Shown here: positions 14,828 through 15,891 of the stretch, one piece after another
How positions within the stretch are numbered: the first letter of the stretch is position 1
Layout: each line of letters opens with the position of its first letter
Assembly: GCA_946887295.1 (NCBI GenBank)
Contig: CAMPKP010000072.1
Span: 1 to 15,891 of the forward strand
Direction: 5' to 3'
From: an uncultured Gemmatimonadota bacterium
GTDB lineage: Bacteria > Gemmatimonadota > Gemmatimonadetes > Gemmatimonadales > GWC2-71-9
DNA: 15,891 nucleotides
The notes under the pieces: generated by a model
Databases searched by the model: none
Told to the model about the DNA's origin: nothing
Seen by the model: the letters and a program-made list of their open reading frames with translations, nothing else
Position numbers and translations under genes: made by a program

Positions 14828-14880
14828 CCAACCGTTCGTACGCCTGATGGTACGGTCGGCCCGCTCGCCGAGCGCGGGCC
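14828..14880. repeat. Two further consecutive hairpins
   Basis: CCAACCG and GTAC (14828-14841) pair with GTAC and GGTCGG (14850-14859), leaving a three- to four-base bulge on the left arm. GGCCCGC (14858-14864) pairs with GCGGGCC (14874-14880). With the 13-bp repeat just upstream these form a three-hairpin array within 100 bases. Confidence 0.5.
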
Positions 14881-14999
14881 GCCGTCTGCCACCTCCCGTG
14901 TGCCGGCGCATCAGCGGCATGCATGCGGCACTCGAGCCCAGTTGCCGCTCCCGCAGTCCTCGTGTTCGCAACAGGTGGCACCCGAATGCAGTAGAGCAG

Positions 15000-15022
15000 T
15001 AGAATCACCCTTCATCCTGAGG
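15000..15022 (+). promoter_or_regulatory. xoxF-proximal -10-like element and ribosome binding site
   Basis: TAGAAT (15000-15005) matches the -10 hexamer at five of six positions but has no convincing -35 at the right distance. GAGG (15019-15022) lies six bases before the xoxF ATG and is the ribosome binding site that fixes the start. Confidence 0.4.
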
Positions 15023-15028
15023 TCAGTT

Positions 15029-15891
15029 ATGAACAGTTTCACGCAGAAGGTGCTGTCTGGCGGGATCGCGGCGGGCCTGTCGTTGGCCGTCGTGGCCTCT
15101 GCCAACGCCCAGGCGGCGCGCTCGGGGGCATGGACCCTGAACGCTCCCGAGGGTGAATGGCACATGACGGGTCGTGATTACGGCTTGCAGCGCTTCAGCC
15201 CGCTGAAGCAGATCACGACCTCGAACGTCGCCGAGCTGCGGCCGGTCTGGTCGTTCTCGACCGGAACGCTGCGCGGCCACGAGGGCAACGCCCTCGTCAT
15301 CGGCAACGTGCTGTACATCCACACCAGCTTCCCGAACATCGTCTACGCCCTCGACCTCTCCAAGCCCGGCGCGCCGCAGATCTGGAAGCACGTGCCGAAC
15401 CAGTCGCCCGACGCGATTCCCATCGCGTGCTGCGACCTGGTGAACCGGGGCCTGGCCTATCACCCGAGCGGGAAGGTCTTCATCCAGCTGCTCCAGGGTG
15501 AGCTGCTCGCGCTCGACGCGAAGACCGGCAAGGAGCTGTGGAAGGTGCGGCATCCGGACAAGTCCGGCGCCGGCACCGAGGCCACCGGCTACAAGCAGGG
15601 CGCCACGATGACCAACGCCCCGATCGTGATCAAGGACATCGTCATCGCCGGCATCTCGGGCGGTGAGTTCGGCGTCCGCGGCCGCGTCTCGGCGTTCAAC
15701 GTCAACGACGGCAAGCACATGTGGACGGCGTACTCGACCGGTCCGGACAGCGAGGTCATGATCCAGGGTGACGCCAACGCCAACTATCCTTCCCACAAGG
15801 GCAAGGACCTCGGCGTGTCGACCTGGGAAGGCGACGAGTGGAAGCGGGGCGGCGGCACCACCTGGGGCTGGTACTCCTACGACCCCGAGCT
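15029..15891 (+). CDS. xoxF: PQQ-dependent methanol dehydrogenase, XoxF type (N-terminal part)
   Basis: The first 287 residues of a periplasmic quinoprotein alcohol dehydrogenase; the gene runs off the window (full length about 600). A Sec signal peptide is visible: QK near the start, a hydrophobic stretch at about 9-25, and likely cleavage after ANA or AQA (27-29). The mature part shows WHMTGRDYGLQRFSPL, the vicinal disulfide Cys134-Cys135 that stacks on PQQ, the metal and PQQ ligand Glu213 in ISGGEFGVRG, and EWKRGGGTTWGWYSYDPE, typical of XoxF. It oxidises methanol and passes electrons to a cytochrome c. The extra aspartate that defines lanthanide-dependent XoxF lies beyond the window, so lanthanide use is inferred from overall similarity. 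Codon use (many C-ending codons) suggests high expression. Confidence 0.95.
   Translation, partial: MNSFTQKVLSGGIAAGLSLAVVASANAQAARSGAWTLNAPEGEWHMTGRDYGLQRFSPLKQITTSNVAELRPVWSFSTGTLRGHEGNALVIGNVLYIHTSFPNIVYALDLSKPGAPQIWKHVPNQSPDAIPIACCDLVNRGLAYHPSGKVFIQLLQGELLALDAKTGKELWKVRHPDKSGAGTEATGYKQGATMTNAPIVIKDIVIAGISGGEFGVRGRVSAFNVNDGKHMWTAYSTGPDSEVMIQGDANANYPSHKGKDLGVSTWEGDEWKRGGGTTWGWYSYDPE

Larger units (their letters stand above)
14339..15028. other. 690-base gene-free region between mptG and xoxF
   Basis: No recognised protein is encoded here. Frames are open on both strands, but their translations show no domain, no conserved pattern and no ribosome binding site that decides a start. Base composition is visibly less GC-rich than in the genes, especially at 14340-14600. 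The stretch holds the promoter at its left edge, a nested stem structure near 14398-14458, several short hairpins (14483-14496, 14530-14543, 14545-14565), a cluster of strong hairpins at 14782-14880 and the xoxF ribosome binding site. It probably serves as the xoxF regulatory region and transcribed leader; an independent small RNA is possible. Confidence 0.6.

Noticed and set aside
14821..14860. Group II intron domain V-like hairpin on the minus strand
   Set aside because: The stem-bulge-loop shape is vaguely similar, but the loop, bulge size and catalytic triad do not fit, and no reverse transcriptase or intron boundary is present.
14371..14892. Minus-strand open frame of 173 codons in the same gap
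   Set aside because: Arg/Ser-rich low-information translation with no recognisable motif; it lies over the hairpin regions.
14976..14990. TGGCAC followed by TGC as a sigma-54 promoter for xoxF
   Set aside because: The -24 hexamer is perfect, but the GG-to-GC spacing is nine rather than ten bases, which normally abolishes sigma-54 promoter function.
14190..15002. Long open plus-strand frame across the mptG 3' end and the intergenic region (270 codons)
   Set aside because: It starts inside mptG in another frame, shows no domain or conserved pattern, has no ribosome binding site at a sensible start, and is explained by chance openness in GC-rich sequence.
1..15891. CRISPR array, tRNA or rRNA genes, insertion sequences
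   Set aside because: No regularly spaced direct repeats, tRNA-like cloverleaf, rRNA segments, transposase motifs or terminal inverted repeats were seen.

Overview
The window reads as a high-GC bacterial contig end that carries most of a biosynthetic locus for the one-carbon carriers tetrahydromethanopterin (H4MPT) and methanofuran/methylofuran, followed by the start of a PQQ-dependent methanol dehydrogenase of the XoxF type. GC content, codon use and this gene set fit a soil or subsurface methylotroph. Candidatus Rokubacteria (Methylomirabilota/NC10 lineage) is my best guess, made from gene content only; a methylotrophic proteobacterium or an acidobacterium is not excluded.

Layout. Bases 1-102 look like poor sequence at a contig edge, with a run of 25 G at 78-102. 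A forward block follows: the 3' part of a RimK-like ATP-grasp ligase, a CitG-like (triphosphoribosyl-dephospho-CoA synthase family) protein and a 6-pyruvoyl-tetrahydropterin synthase-like protein. A HisA/HisF-like TIM barrel lies on the minus strand. Its 3' end overlaps the PTPS gene, and its start codon overlaps that of the divergent mfnF gene. mfnF-mfnE (plus strand) are translationally coupled. A large membrane-bound GGDEF-EAL protein and mfnB follow on the minus strand. From 8094 to 14338 an almost gapless plus-strand operon runs SDR - pterin carbinolamine dehydratase - dihydropteroate-synthase-like protein - pabB - pabA - DUF447 - RFAP synthase (mptG), with four-base stop/start overlaps at several junctions. 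A 690-base gene-free stretch then holds a near-consensus sigma-70 promoter and many inverted repeats, ahead of xoxF, which runs off the window.

How the genes work together. PabA and PabB make 4-amino-4-deoxychorismate for pABA. RFAP synthase condenses pABA with PRPP, and the DHPS-like protein is the likely step joining the pterin to the arylamine. The PTPS-like, PCD-like, SDR and CitG-like proteins are candidates for pterin supply or recycling and for the remaining ribosylation or reduction steps. MfnB, MfnE and MfnF build the furan part of methanofuran and couple it to its tyrosine/tyramine part; the ATP-grasp ligase probably adds glutamate. XoxF oxidises methanol in the periplasm, and the carriers made here take up the resulting formaldehyde or formyl units. 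The carrier-using enzymes (Fae, Mtd, Mch, Fhc) are not in the window.

The least explained parts are the long structured xoxF leader, the CitG-like, HisA-like and DUF447 proteins whose steps are not assigned, an SDR with an altered catalytic serine motif, and the c-di-GMP enzyme inside the cofactor locus.
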